A stretch of DNA of 32,166 bases, taken from the IMG/VR virus record IMGVR_UViG_3300049914_000197, positions 1 to 32,166 of that record, one strand, 5' to 3'. Below are positions 22,261 to 31,566 of the stretch, piece by piece. Under the pieces are notes generated by a model. That model made no database searches and had not been told where the DNA came from. It saw only the letters and a list, made by a program, of their open reading frames with translations. Numbering within the stretch: the stretch's first letter is position 1; the number at the start of each line of letters is the position of its first letter. Source of the DNA: a virus. A program made the position numbers and the translations under genes.

Positions 22261-22719
22261 ATGGGTGCTTTTAAATCGATATTAGGTTCTGTAAAAATAG
22301 TACAGAATGTTATCTCGGCAAACCTGACGCTTGCCGCAACATGGGCTGCAGCGACAGACCTCGGTGATCTGAAAGGCAAACCGTATGTGAAGGTGACGTG
22401 GGATCAACAGAATGTGCCGTCTCAAGGCGGGCCGATAGCGCTTGAACTCGCGGCAAAATTTGAAACGTCGACACTGGATATCACCACACCAGCAACGCTG
22501 ACGGCTCTGAAAGGCATGCGCGGCAAAAATGTTTCTCTTCTTTGCATGCCGGTCGGAACACTGAGCGCAGATAATCCGATTGTGATCGTGAAGAACTTCC
22601 CGCTCCTCCTGAGCGGTGAACTCAACATCGGCGATATTTCGTCGATAAAAATGGCTGGTGAAAAACCGGCATACGATGAGTCAGATATTTACTTATTGCG
22701 TGCGACTGCGTTGACATAG
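22261..22719 (+). CDS. Tail tube-like protein, paralogue 1
   Basis: 152 aa with AAGGGA upstream. Beta-rich, with GDLKGKPYVKVTWDQ, IALELAAKFETSTLDITT and GELNIGDISSIKMAGEKPAYD. By eye about 60 percent identical to the next gene. Its place between lysis and tail-chaperone/tape-measure genes, its size and fold pattern fit a major tail (tube) subunit. No sheath gene precedes it, so a flexible non-contractile tail is expected. Confidence 0.65.
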   Translation: MGAFKSILGSVKIVQNVISANLTLAATWAAATDLGDLKGKPYVKVTWDQQNVPSQGGPIALELAAKFETSTLDITTPATLTALKGMRGKNVSLLCMPVGTLSADNPIVIVKNFPLLLSGELNIGDISSIKMAGEKPAYDESDIYLLRATALT

Positions 22720-22766
22720 AAATAAAGGTAGATGGTAAAAGGTAAACGGTAAAAGGAGAAAATATT

Positions 22767-23240
22767 ATGGGTGTCTTAAAATCAATATTGGGTTCCGTAA
22801 AAGTTTTGCAGCACGATGTCATCGATGCAGTCGACCTGACGCTCCTTGCATCTTGGGCTGACGCAACAGATCTCGGCGACTTGAAAGGCAAACCGTTTGT
22901 GAAAGTTACGTGGGATCAAAACAGCGTCGATACACAACGCGGTAAAATAGCGCTTGAAATCACTGCGAAGTTCGAAACATCGACGCTGGATGTAACTACA
23001 GCAGGCACTCTTACGGACCTGCAAGCAATGCGCGGATTGAACGTCTCGCTCCTGTGCACGCCGGTCGGAACGGTCGGCGCTGAAAATCCGATTATCATCC
23101 TGCCGAATTACAAGCTGCAGATGAGCGGTGAAATAAACGTCGGTGATATCTCATCGATCAAATTGCACAGCGAGAAACCTGCGTATGATGAGGCCGAGGT
23201 GTACACACTGCTCGACGAAGATCTTGACCCGGGCACCTGA
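22767..23240 (+). CDS. Tail tube-like protein, paralogue 2
   Basis: 157 aa, a tandem copy of the preceding gene; shared blocks include KSILGSVK, DLGDLKGKP, VKVTWDQ, KFETSTLD, VSLLC.PVGT and GDISSIK..EKPAYDE. An AAAGGAG precedes the ATG, in a stretch of short GGTAAAmotif repeats. The 2 proteins may form a mixed tube, or one may be the tube and the other a tip or terminator form. The duplication is clear; the division of roles is unknown. Confidence 0.65.
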   Translation: MGVLKSILGSVKVLQHDVIDAVDLTLLASWADATDLGDLKGKPFVKVTWDQNSVDTQRGKIALEITAKFETSTLDVTTAGTLTDLQAMRGLNVSLLCTPVGTVGAENPIIILPNYKLQMSGEINVGDISSIKLHSEKPAYDEAEVYTLLDEDLDPGT

Positions 23241-23270
23241 TAGCATTTACATAAGAAAGTAACTCACATG

Positions 23271-23303
23271 AGCCGAAGAGCTAACTGCTCATCGGCTTTT
23301 TTA
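23271..23303 (+). terminator. Rho-independent terminator
   Basis: AGCCGA (23271-23276)/TCGGCT (23292-23297) with inner GAGC/GCTC and one A-A mismatch, then six T. A strong terminator that separates tail-tube from chaperone/tape-measure transcription, suggesting high separate expression of the tube. Confidence 0.85.
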
Positions 23304-23306
23304 TAA

Positions 23307-23341
23307 AACCCCTCTCATTCTCCCCTTTAAAAAAGGGGAGA
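23307..23341. repeat. Palindromic intergenic repeat, copy 5
   Basis: AACCCCTCTCATT followed by CTCCCCTTTAAAAAAGGGGAG, overlapping the end of the terminator region and just before the tail chaperone gene. Confidence 0.8.
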
Positions 23342-23364
23342 TGAAAAGCGAAAGGAATGACGGT

Positions 23365-23832
23365 ATGAAAAAGTATTCGATAGGCGGAAAAGAATTTGAG
23401 ATGCAGCCGCTGTCCTGGCGGCAAAGACAATTAGCAGCACCGATACAAAAGAAACTCAAGGAATCGATGCACGCAACTCTATCCGGTGGGTTATCCAAAA
23501 TTAAAAAGCTGCAAACGCTTTTAGCTTCCACGGAAAGTGATGCAGGACGCATACAAGAAGTTCTATCCGATATCGATGTGAATGAGATCGACCGGCTGTT
23601 GGAAGTCAGTATCAATATCGACGATATCATTCTCGCCGAGGACCGCACCTTCTTAAAATTCCTTGCAACGATACTCACGCCCGCGGGAAGTAAATGGACA
23701 CCGCAGTGTATCGAGGGAAACATTGAAATTATGGCGGAGATAGATGACGTAACGCAGGCTGAGGTGCTGCAAAGTTTTTTATCGAGGCAGAACGGATTGA
23801 CACAAGGTTCACAGAACTTTACGAACTTTTAG
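23365..23832 (+). CDS. Tail assembly chaperone, short form
   Basis: 155 aa from ATG 23365, which has AAAGGA upstream; an in-frame ATG at 23341 lies in the repeat and is less likely. Helical, with KKYSIGGKEFEMQPLSWRQR at the start and a Leu-rich middle. Short products of this type precede the tape measure in long-tailed phages and coat it during tail assembly. It carries a slippery site near its end (23775-23781) that extends it into the next frame. Confidence 0.8.
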   Translation: MKKYSIGGKEFEMQPLSWRQRQLAAPIQKKLKESMHATLSGGLSKIKKLQTLLASTESDAGRIQEVLSDIDVNEIDRLLEVSINIDDIILAEDRTFLKFLATILTPAGSKWTPQCIEGNIEIMAEIDDVTQAEVLQSFLSRQNGLTQGSQNFTNF

Positions 23833-24059
23833 CCGAGCGGGAAGAGGCAATCCGATATGAACAAAAAAAACGAAAATTAATTTTTGAGGATCTGCTCACA
23901 GCGGAATGCGATGACCATGCAGCTATTGCATATCGATTGAGCAATAAGGATGTAGTGGCAGAGCAGCATATCTGGATGATGAAAGAGGAAGAGGTTCGAA
24001 TGGCGATGTATTTACGATACGTGGATTATTTAAATAAAGAGTGGTCAGAGTTAGGGTAA
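23365..24059 (+). CDS. Tail assembly chaperone, -1 frameshift fusion (G/GT-like)
   Basis: At 23775-23781 the sequence T TTT TTA, aligned so that TTT and TTA are zero-frame codons, is a canonical X XXY YYZ slippery heptamer. A -1 slip leads to ATC GAG GCA GAA and continues open for 92 codons to TAA at 24057-24059, giving a product of about 231 aa. The extension (begins IEAERIDTRFTELY, ends YLNKEWSELG) is Glu/Lys/Arg-rich and has no good start codon or ribosome-binding site of its own. It ends 3 bp before the tape measure. This is the classic lambda G/GT arrangement. Confidence 0.85.
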
Positions 24060-24062
24060 CCT

Positions 24063-26711
24063 ATGCCAACGTTTACTATAAAATTTAATATCGATCCGCC
24101 CAATGTGCAGCAAGCGATGGACGCGATAAATGCAAGCCTGAAGAACGTCGGTGTGTCCGTTGAGAAAATTGGCAGCAGCAAAGGCACAAGCACGCTGGAT
24201 GACGGCTTCGTCAAGCTCGGACTCCGCCTCCAGGGTGTGACGCAGATGTTCAATGTTGCGAAATCCACGTTCGGCAGCTTCATCGATGAAAGTAATGCGG
24301 GCGAGAAAGCAACTGCGAAGCTGACTCAGGCTTTGCAAAATCAAGGGGTATATACTCCGAAGCTCGTCAGCGATCTGCAGCAATTTGCCGCTGCGCGTCA
24401 GCAGATGACAGGCATCGATGACGATGCGACGGTCAGTATTATGGGCATGCTCACGGCAATGGGTTTACAAGGGCAAGCGTTGAAAGACGCAACTGTCGCG
24501 ACACAAGATCTCTCATCGCTGATGGACGGCGATATGCAGGGCGCTGTGAAAGTAATTGCTTCCGCGTTTGACGGCGATGCTGGGATGTTAAAGAAGTATA
24601 TCAAAGGTCTCGATGAGGCTGATATAAAACAACGCGGAATGATTTCGATTATTGAGCAAATGACAAAATCTTTCGGCGGGCAGGCAGAAGCGATGGGCAA
24701 TACCGGCGCCGGTGCAATTGCAAAGTTCGATGCAAACTGGAATGACCTCAAACAATCGATGGGCGATATTCTTAAATCCGCACTCGTGCCTGTCGCGAAC
24801 CTTCTCTCTGTGATTTTAAAAAGCGTTATCGACGGCGGGCCGGTGATGCATACATTCGCGCTCGGTGTTGTTGCACTCGCAACCGCGTTCACAGTTCTCG
24901 GCACATCGATGGGCGGGCTGCCTTTTATTATCGGCGGGATTGTCACAGGCGCTGTCATGCTCATTCAGTGGCTCAAGGGAGCGCAGGAAGAAACACAACG
25001 GCTGGCTCAGGCAGATGTTTTAGCAGCGCAGGAAATGGACGCGCTCACGACATCGATTGCAAAATTGAAAGCTGAAGCCGGAAAGAGTTCGGAAATTGAC
25101 GAGTTGCAAAAGAAGATCGACAAACTCCGTAATCCGGACAACCAGGATTCATTAGCGGCTGCATTCGATGCCGCGAAAACAAAAGCCGAAGCATACAAAG
25201 CTATGCTTAATGAGGCGGAGCCTGTGCTGCAGAAAGTTCTCGCGTACGAAAAACAGGGCAAGGATGCCCGCGAGGTTGACAAAGATTTAGCAGAGAAGTA
25301 TTTCAAAATCTTTTCTGATGGCAGCAAGACTGCGCAACAGCAGATAAAAGAACTCGCCGATAAAACGACGCAGGCAACGAAGGATATGAAGGCTGCCGAG
25401 CTTGCGCTTGAGACCTATCGTAAAAGTAAATCGGAAGACCAGAAGAAAGCAAGTGTTGAGCTGAATCAGACGTTGAGCGAAGGCAATCAGAAAACAATCG
25501 AGCGGTCGAAAACAACTCAGGAACTTGTGCTCGACAATGAAGAGAAAGCGCTCAAACTCAAAACAACATCCGAGGAAGAGAAGGACCGTATCGCTGCACA
25601 GTACGCTGTCAAGCGCATTGAGCTGGAACGCGATACCGCCATTCAGATAGCTAAAATAGAAATACAGTTGCTCAAGACTCAGCAAGGCGTGTATGCTAAC
25701 GATCCGTTGAAAGTGAAGGACTTGCAATCGCGCATCAACCAGATCAACAAAGACATTGCAACGGCACGCGCGAACGCATCAAAAAAGATCGAAGGTGTTG
25801 GACTCGATACCAGCGGGAAAGATGCCGAACGGAAAAAGGAAGATGATGAAAAGAAAACAGAGCAGCAAAAAGAATTAGCTGCGGATAATGCGCAGTATCT
25901 TGCACAGAAAAAGCTCGATGACAAACGACGCGAGCTGCAGGAACAATCGAACGATAGCTATCTTTCGGGTATTAAAAAGCTGGATGCTGCGAAAAAGAAA
26001 CTCGCAGCCGATGAAAAGAAATACCTCGCAGAAACAGATAAAGTTAGTCGTGCATCGTTGAAGTCTCAACTCGATCTCGATAAAGAAGAAGTTGATTCTC
26101 TCGAAGCAGGGTCTGCAGCGAAGCTGGCAGCGACGGAACAGGATATAGCAGCCGGTCTGCAGCAGTTTGATGCAAACAAGAACCTCGGCGATCAGATGAA
26201 GGATCTGACGCGCAATACCATCAAGCGTTTAATATCCGAAGCGGTTATCACACAGATTGCAAAAGTTATTACCACACTTCCATTCCCGATCAATGTTATA
26301 CTCGCACCGATAGCCGGTCTCGCCCTCTCTGCACTGATGGAAGCAGCGATTCCGAAATTTGGTGGTGGCGGTTCTGTGGAGGGTCCGGACGGAATCGATA
26401 ATGTCCCTGCGATGCTGACAAGAAAAGAATTTGTTATGCGGCGTGAGATCGCAGAACCGAACCGTCGTTTCCTCGAAGCGATGAATGCCGGTCAGGTGAC
26501 AGTTGCACGTCACGCACAAGGCGGATCTGTCGGGACCGTATCTGCATTTGGCATCGGCAGTACGGCAGATCTCAAAAAGGAATTTGCCTTGCTGCGCAAA
26601 CAAATGAAGAAGTTTGTGCCGCAGGTGAATATCTTCGCCTCGACGGATATGAGCAAATATGACAAGACCGAGAAAAGACTGCAGCGCACTCGTGCTGCAT
26701 TTGCGTTATGA
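24063..26711 (+). CDS. Tail tape measure protein
   Basis: 882 aa, ATG 4 nt after the chaperone extension. Long helical, Lys/Glu/Ala/Gln-rich protein with a coiled-coil middle (about 300-720). Hydrophobic segments lie at about 240-304 (SVILKSVIDGG...HTFALGVVALATAFTVLG) and 725-764. Near the C-terminus, GGGGSVEGPDGIDNVPAMLT followed by RKEFVMRREI is typical for tape measure proteins. At about 0.15 nm per residue, it would set a tail of roughly 130 nm (estimate). Placement after the frameshifting chaperone strongly supports it. Confidence 0.93.
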   Translation: MPTFTIKFNIDPPNVQQAMDAINASLKNVGVSVEKIGSSKGTSTLDDGFVKLGLRLQGVTQMFNVAKSTFGSFIDESNAGEKATAKLTQALQNQGVYTPKLVSDLQQFAAARQQMTGIDDDATVSIMGMLTAMGLQGQALKDATVATQDLSSLMDGDMQGAVKVIASAFDGDAGMLKKYIKGLDEADIKQRGMISIIEQMTKSFGGQAEAMGNTGAGAIAKFDANWNDLKQSMGDILKSALVPVANLLSVILKSVIDGGPVMHTFALGVVALATAFTVLGTSMGGLPFIIGGIVTGAVMLIQWLKGAQEETQRLAQADVLAAQEMDALTTSIAKLKAEAGKSSEIDELQKKIDKLRNPDNQDSLAAAFDAAKTKAEAYKAMLNEAEPVLQKVLAYEKQGKDAREVDKDLAEKYFKIFSDGSKTAQQQIKELADKTTQATKDMKAAELALETYRKSKSEDQKKASVELNQTLSEGNQKTIERSKTTQELVLDNEEKALKLKTTSEEEKDRIAAQYAVKRIELERDTAIQIAKIEIQLLKTQQGVYANDPLKVKDLQSRINQINKDIATARANASKKIEGVGLDTSGKDAERKKEDDEKKTEQQKELAADNAQYLAQKKLDDKRRELQEQSNDSYLSGIKKLDAAKKKLAADEKKYLAETDKVSRASLKSQLDLDKEEVDSLEAGSAAKLAATEQDIAAGLQQFDANKNLGDQMKDLTRNTIKRLISEAVITQIAKVITTLPFPINVILAPIAGLALSALMEAAIPKFGGGGSVEGPDGIDNVPAMLTRKEFVMRREIAEPNRRFLEAMNAGQVTVARHAQGGSVGTVSAFGIGSTADLKKEFALLRKQMKKFVPQVNIFASTDMSKYDKTEKRLQRTRAAFAL

Positions 26712-28144
26712 TACAACTGTCAACATATTCCAAAACATGCACATTCGCACTGCAGCCGAAAGCCCTGACTCTTACTCGTAGGTATGAAGAAGATCAATAT
26801 GCATTCGTAGCCGGTGATGTAAAGATCGATGCAATGGACGCGGAAGAACTCTATCAGGCAATCAAAGATGGCGATGAGGTATCTCTTATTATTAAGGACA
26901 CACCTTCCGTTGGCGATCCTATTTGCAAATTTCGCGGCACGTTCCAGAGCGACGGGTCCGGCTACGATCCGGAGACGGAGCAATACACTTTCACCGTTCT
27001 GCATCATTCTAAAAAAATATTCGAGAAGGCAAAAGACATACTAGAGACAACACCTAACGGTATTACATATTATTCCAAAGGCGTGAATGTCTGCACTCTT
27101 GTGCTCGGTAATTTCCTCGGCACCATATCATCGCAAGAGAGGATGCGGGCACTGACAGGTTCAAAAAACGATTGGTGCATCCGCAGCGATCAACCGGCAA
27201 ATCCAATATGGTTTATAACCGGCGACGATCCGAAACTCGATGCAAACTGGACTCCAATTCCATCAGCGGCAATTCCTCAGTTTGATCTGGTCGTGAATAA
27301 TTCACTGCATACCGATATGAGCTCTTCTTGGTTCCCATGTAAAGTTCTACTCGATAAAACGCAAATTGAATTCGCAAATACAAAAGCGATTGTCGATAGC
27401 GCTTATTTCGAGTTCATCCATAAAAATCAAGATTACTCGCTGCGCGATTACTGGCTCGACTTTTCCAAACATTACCGTCTGGTGCTTTTTATCCCGGAAG
27501 AACTCGATGCAGTTACCGGATTGCCGATTCTCAATGTCGTTTCGCGCGCGGTATTAGCAAAGACAGTCCATACCGGTTATGATGATTTAATAGCGAGTTA
27601 CAGCGAAGAGGTCAAGAGCCCGCAATATAATGCCGTTATTTTCCCTTTTAAAGTTATGCAAGGAAGTTTTGTGAATTATAATTACGGAGAGTTTCGCGAC
27701 GGCGTTTTATTCTCTTATCCATTTCCGGGGTTTGCATCTCAAGTGAACACCGAGAACGCGCTCGATCTGCGTGTTCCGGCGGGGATGTATAAAACATCTA
27801 AATCCGATATTGAAAAGGTTGTGGTCGACATCATATCCCATGACCCGAATTATTTCCCGCTCAAATCGATTCCGACATTTAAAATGGTGACCGACCAGAA
27901 TGGTGTATCGTCTATCCCTGACCTTGACGAATATCTCCAACGGGTCATTGCTCCCCTCGCATCGCCATACACTGAAGCGACGATACTTTATTCGCAGCGG
28001 CTTCCGGTGAATCCGTGTGAAACAATTGTGGTGCGTGGTGTAAATATTCCTATTGCGGAAATTGAAGACGACCTAGTGAATGAAACGACAAAGATTATTG
28101 GAAGAATATTCGCGAAAGATTATCCGGAGAGTCAACCCGTATGA
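26708..28144 (+). CDS. Distal tail / tail-tip protein
   Basis: 478 aa, overlapping the tape measure by ATGA. A beta-rich N-terminal domain (STYSKTCTFALQPKALTLT; later KDGDEVSLIIKDTPSVGDPI and CKFRGTFQSDG) is followed by mixed alpha/beta parts. The first gene after the tape measure in siphophages usually encodes the distal tail or hub protein, and the beta-sandwich-like start fits. No specific family assigned. Confidence 0.65.
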   Translation: MIQLSTYSKTCTFALQPKALTLTRRYEEDQYAFVAGDVKIDAMDAEELYQAIKDGDEVSLIIKDTPSVGDPICKFRGTFQSDGSGYDPETEQYTFTVLHHSKKIFEKAKDILETTPNGITYYSKGVNVCTLVLGNFLGTISSQERMRALTGSKNDWCIRSDQPANPIWFITGDDPKLDANWTPIPSAAIPQFDLVVNNSLHTDMSSSWFPCKVLLDKTQIEFANTKAIVDSAYFEFIHKNQDYSLRDYWLDFSKHYRLVLFIPEELDAVTGLPILNVVSRAVLAKTVHTGYDDLIASYSEEVKSPQYNAVIFPFKVMQGSFVNYNYGEFRDGVLFSYPFPGFASQVNTENALDLRVPAGMYKTSKSDIEKVVVDIISHDPNYFPLKSIPTFKMVTDQNGVSSIPDLDEYLQRVIAPLASPYTEATILYSQRLPVNPCETIVVRGVNIPIAEIEDDLVNETTKIIGRIFAKDYPESQPV

Positions 28145-28614
28145 CGCCCGAATTAAAATATACGCTCAACGGGACCGCCAAAACCTTTACCTTTTCACCG
28201 GGAGATTTTTCCTTGTTCACACAGGATTGGGAAGAGGACGAAATTGAATTTAAAAACCCATTCACCGGCAGAAAAACACGTAAACGCCGCGGCTATTATT
28301 ACAAAGCTACCATCACATACGACGCTGCAGATTATGCTTTAATGAATGACTTGAAAGATCTCTTTGATGTTGCAATCACAGATCGAAAATTTTATCCGAA
28401 TACCGACAATGAAAAAGAATGTTTTGACGTCGATGTGAACGAGACGATCTCGACGGAAGATAGCGATGTTGCCTTAGCGGTGAAAAATCTTGAAATAACG
28501 TTCCGCTCGAAAGATCGGTATGACTCACCGCTCAATCAGCCGGTTGGTTATTGGGGTGATAGGCGCCAGACGTTCGACGATTATGGAGACGATCTTTTTT
28601 CTGATTTCAGTTAA
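28141..28614 (+). CDS. Tail-tip protein
   Basis: 157 aa, ATGA-coupled to the preceding gene. Acidic, with aromatic-rich strands (TFTFSPGDFSLFTQDWEEDE; GYYYKATITYDAADYALMND) and a Tyr/Asp-rich end. Located in the tail-tip set between hub and fibre. Unknown family. Confidence 0.6.
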   Translation: MTPELKYTLNGTAKTFTFSPGDFSLFTQDWEEDEIEFKNPFTGRKTRKRRGYYYKATITYDAADYALMNDLKDLFDVAITDRKFYPNTDNEKECFDVDVNETISTEDSDVALAVKNLEITFRSKDRYDSPLNQPVGYWGDRRQTFDDYGDDLFSDFS

Positions 28615-28632
28615 CAATTAGGAGATATCCTT

Positions 28633-29358
28633 ATGCCGATTACAGTAGATACAGTTAATTCCTCTGATACCCTCAACCAGGGACGAATCAAATGGAACGC
28701 GAACGATGAAGCGTTGAAAGACCAGGGCAACGCGCTCGAAGAGCAGCAGGCGGATCATGTAATCGAAGGGCATCCGACGCTCAACTACACCAAAGCGGAG
28801 ATCGATGCACTGGATGCGATACAGGATGCAGCACTTGCCGAGCACACAGCCGGAACTGAAACAATAATAGCTGGAATGATCCGCGGCAGCGGGGAAGGCA
28901 AAGCTCTTGACGGCGTGACTATCGGGTTGAATGCGAACAACGAGTTGGAAGTGATAATTGCAGGTGTGAATGTGCTTACAAAGAAAAAGATATTTTTACA
29001 ATTCGCCTATACATTATCAGGTAGCACTTATACGGTTAAATTTGCCGGTGTGGATGGATCGATTTCTGGACATTGCGAAGTAGGGACGCCTCGGGCTGGT
29101 GCAGTCACAGGTATAAGTATAATTAGCGATACAGGGGCGAGTAATTCAGATGTAGTTGATTATGCAAGTTCCGGTTCTACTCATTTCGCTGCGCTTCAAC
29201 AAGTTGGTGTTTATCTTTATCTCTCCGGATCAGATCCATTTTATTACACGACAATTTATGCAACGGTGGGTGGGGTCAATGTTAGTTCCATGCACACAAG
29301 TATATTGACAGGCGCAGCCACTAAGGGTTGGATTATTTTAGAAATACAGCTTGATTAA
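28633..29358 (+). CDS. Tail fibre-like protein
   Basis: 241 aa with AGGAG upstream. Helical N-terminal stem (NDEALKDQGNALEEQQADHV, DAIQDAALAEH) and a Ser/Thr/Gly-rich beta C-terminal domain (LSGSTYTVKFAGVDGSISGH ... GVYLYLSGSDPFYY), the general plan of short fibres or fibre-attached domains. Function inferred from composition and position. Confidence 0.6.
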   Translation: MPITVDTVNSSDTLNQGRIKWNANDEALKDQGNALEEQQADHVIEGHPTLNYTKAEIDALDAIQDAALAEHTAGTETIIAGMIRGSGEGKALDGVTIGLNANNELEVIIAGVNVLTKKKIFLQFAYTLSGSTYTVKFAGVDGSISGHCEVGTPRAGAVTGISIISDTGASNSDVVDYASSGSTHFAALQQVGVYLYLSGSDPFYYTTIYATVGGVNVSSMHTSILTGAATKGWIILEIQLD

Positions 29359-29360
29359 AA

Positions 29361-31532
29361 ATGAGTCTGATAGTTCAATATGACATCCCGCATGGGATAG
29401 TGCAGCGTATTCCGGACCCTGCGGATACCGGCACTCAGCTTATTGTTTTGTTCGACAATAACATCAAACTGCCATCGACGCCGTTCGGTATTGCGGTCTA
29501 TCCATCCGCCGTTATTCCTCTTGCCGTGAGTGCAGAGATCTCCCGCGTTATACTTGTGCAAGATACTGGTGTCGGAACACATATCCTGACAATCCAAAGG
29601 AAATCGGAAGGCGATGTTCGCAGAAGTATTAAAACGGGAGATCAAGTATTGTGTGGTGTCTCTTATGCAGATTTGCTTGCCGCTGAAGGATTTTCAATAC
29701 CAAATTCAAACGGATATTTGCACAATAACGGCGAAGGCAAGCTCACGTGGGAACTTGCCTTCGGTGAGATTTTTGGTGAAATCCGATCAGCAAATTATGT
29801 TTATCATACCACCGGATACAGAATGTCGCCGGAGGGAGCTTTAGATTGTCGATCCATCTATGCAGATCAAATGACCGTAAAAGTTTTTGTTGCGGATTTG
29901 GAAAGAGCGGTGAATGGTTCGGAAATTATAACGCCTTCTCGAAGTCCCTTGGCTGCTCCTTTTACAATCCCGGAACCTGGAGCGACATCCACGTTGGTGG
30001 TGGAAGAGTTTCCTGGATTTACAGGCAGTGTATTTGTCAGTGGGCATGTGATTCGAGTGCGACAATTCTCTCGGTCTGAAAATACTACGCTCAATGTTTC
30101 AGATACCTGGGGGACCGTCGGGAATGCAACTCGTATTCCAACATCTAAACCGCCCAGTCAGTCTTATACATTTACGCGTTCCTCTTATCCCAATGCCGGG
30201 GCAGGAGTTGCTGGACAAATTATACCGGTGGGAACACTCGCACTCGATTATGGCGTGAGTGGAAACGGATATTATGAAGTGACTACCGTGGACGGAGTGA
30301 ATGGAGTGTATAGTCCGTACTCACAGACGGTACAATGGACAACACATCCTGCAACGGGTTGTGTCGTTAAAACTCGCGATGGAAATCTTACTGGAATTTA
30401 TGATACTGATTTTGGCGGTGCATTGACAGGTTGGGGTTTTTACGGAAACAATGTATACGTAAAAGGCAAAATTGTGATGACAAATCAGAGTTCAATTGCA
30501 ATCTCTGGTTTTAATAATGACGCAGAATTCTTGAATGCCGCTAATTCTTTCGCAAATTTTTATACTGCCACTGCACCCACCGTAATTGATGACGGTTTAA
30601 AAGTAGGTGACCTTTGGTATGACACAAATATTTATAGAATGAAAAGATGTGCAACTATTTCGCCGACCGTGACATGGGATATTGTCGGCGGTGTGGTTCA
30701 GACCTTTTCTGCGGACACAGAACCATCCGGCGCGGTATCAGGTGATTTTTGGTTTGATACACATATCAAGACTCCGACGGTAAAGTATATAATGCGGAGG
30801 CGCAATGCTACGACAGGTGGAACGGAGGCAACGCGATGGGATGTTTATTCCGTTTATATGGACGGTGCTGGAATCTATGCCGGAGAGATCACAGCAGGAC
30901 AGGTGACGGCGGGAATGTTTATAGGTTTGACATTTCAGACAGCGGCAAGTGGAAAAAGAGTAGTAATATCAAGTTCGACTAATGATTTGAAAATTTATGA
31001 TGCTGACGGTGTTTTGTGTGGAGGAATTTGGGGCGTTGATGGTAAGATCGGCATTACAGGCGGTGATCTTTTTCAAACAAGCAAATACATTACTGGTACG
31101 ACATTTACCTACCAGATACTTGGGAACAACTATATTGAGAACCTCTTGCGGACAATATCCCCAAGTAACTATCATCGAGGTATAAGAATCGGAAACCAAT
31201 ATTTAGAATTCGGCGAAGGTAATTATGGTATAGATTATGATGTCAATCTCTACCGTTCTGGTGCAAATATTCTAAAGACCGATGATACATTTGATGCTGC
31301 CGCATATCTTGTTGGTGGTTCAGCCCTTTCCTACGGCGATGTAGGAGCTGCCGCTGCTGACCATAATCACAGTGGAGTCTACGCACCTGCTAATCAAGGA
31401 GGTGTATGGGGTAGTCCAGGTGTTTCAGATGCGTGGGTTGCGGCTTCTTCGGGCGGAGCAGTAACAACACGATTGAGTACAATAACTCTAATAATTGGTG
31501 AAGATCAATATGATCTTTTAATAGCACCATAA
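29361..31532 (+). CDS. Large tail fibre / receptor-binding protein
   Basis: 723 aa, Gly/Ser/Thr/Asn-rich and beta-prone throughout. An N-terminal domain (about 1-150) is followed by repeated short motifs with GDLWYDT (about 413-422) and GDFWFDT (about 455-460), a frequent fibre spacer. Near the C-terminus, GDVGAAAADHNHSGVY is the collagen-fibre/His-knot-like motif common in tail fibres and chaperone-dependent tips. It is the longest gene after the tape measure and probably binds the host surface. The receptor is unknown. Confidence 0.75.
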   Translation: MSLIVQYDIPHGIVQRIPDPADTGTQLIVLFDNNIKLPSTPFGIAVYPSAVIPLAVSAEISRVILVQDTGVGTHILTIQRKSEGDVRRSIKTGDQVLCGVSYADLLAAEGFSIPNSNGYLHNNGEGKLTWELAFGEIFGEIRSANYVYHTTGYRMSPEGALDCRSIYADQMTVKVFVADLERAVNGSEIITPSRSPLAAPFTIPEPGATSTLVVEEFPGFTGSVFVSGHVIRVRQFSRSENTTLNVSDTWGTVGNATRIPTSKPPSQSYTFTRSSYPNAGAGVAGQIIPVGTLALDYGVSGNGYYEVTTVDGVNGVYSPYSQTVQWTTHPATGCVVKTRDGNLTGIYDTDFGGALTGWGFYGNNVYVKGKIVMTNQSSIAISGFNNDAEFLNAANSFANFYTATAPTVIDDGLKVGDLWYDTNIYRMKRCATISPTVTWDIVGGVVQTFSADTEPSGAVSGDFWFDTHIKTPTVKYIMRRRNATTGGTEATRWDVYSVYMDGAGIYAGEITAGQVTAGMFIGLTFQTAASGKRVVISSSTNDLKIYDADGVLCGGIWGVDGKIGITGGDLFQTSKYITGTTFTYQILGNNYIENLLRTISPSNYHRGIRIGNQYLEFGEGNYGIDYDVNLYRSGANILKTDDTFDAAAYLVGGSALSYGDVGAAAADHNHSGVYAPANQGGVWGSPGVSDAWVAASSGGAVTTRLSTITLIIGEDQYDLLIAP

Positions 31533-31566
31533 GGAGAATGAAACCTATTTAAAAGGAGGATTTACC

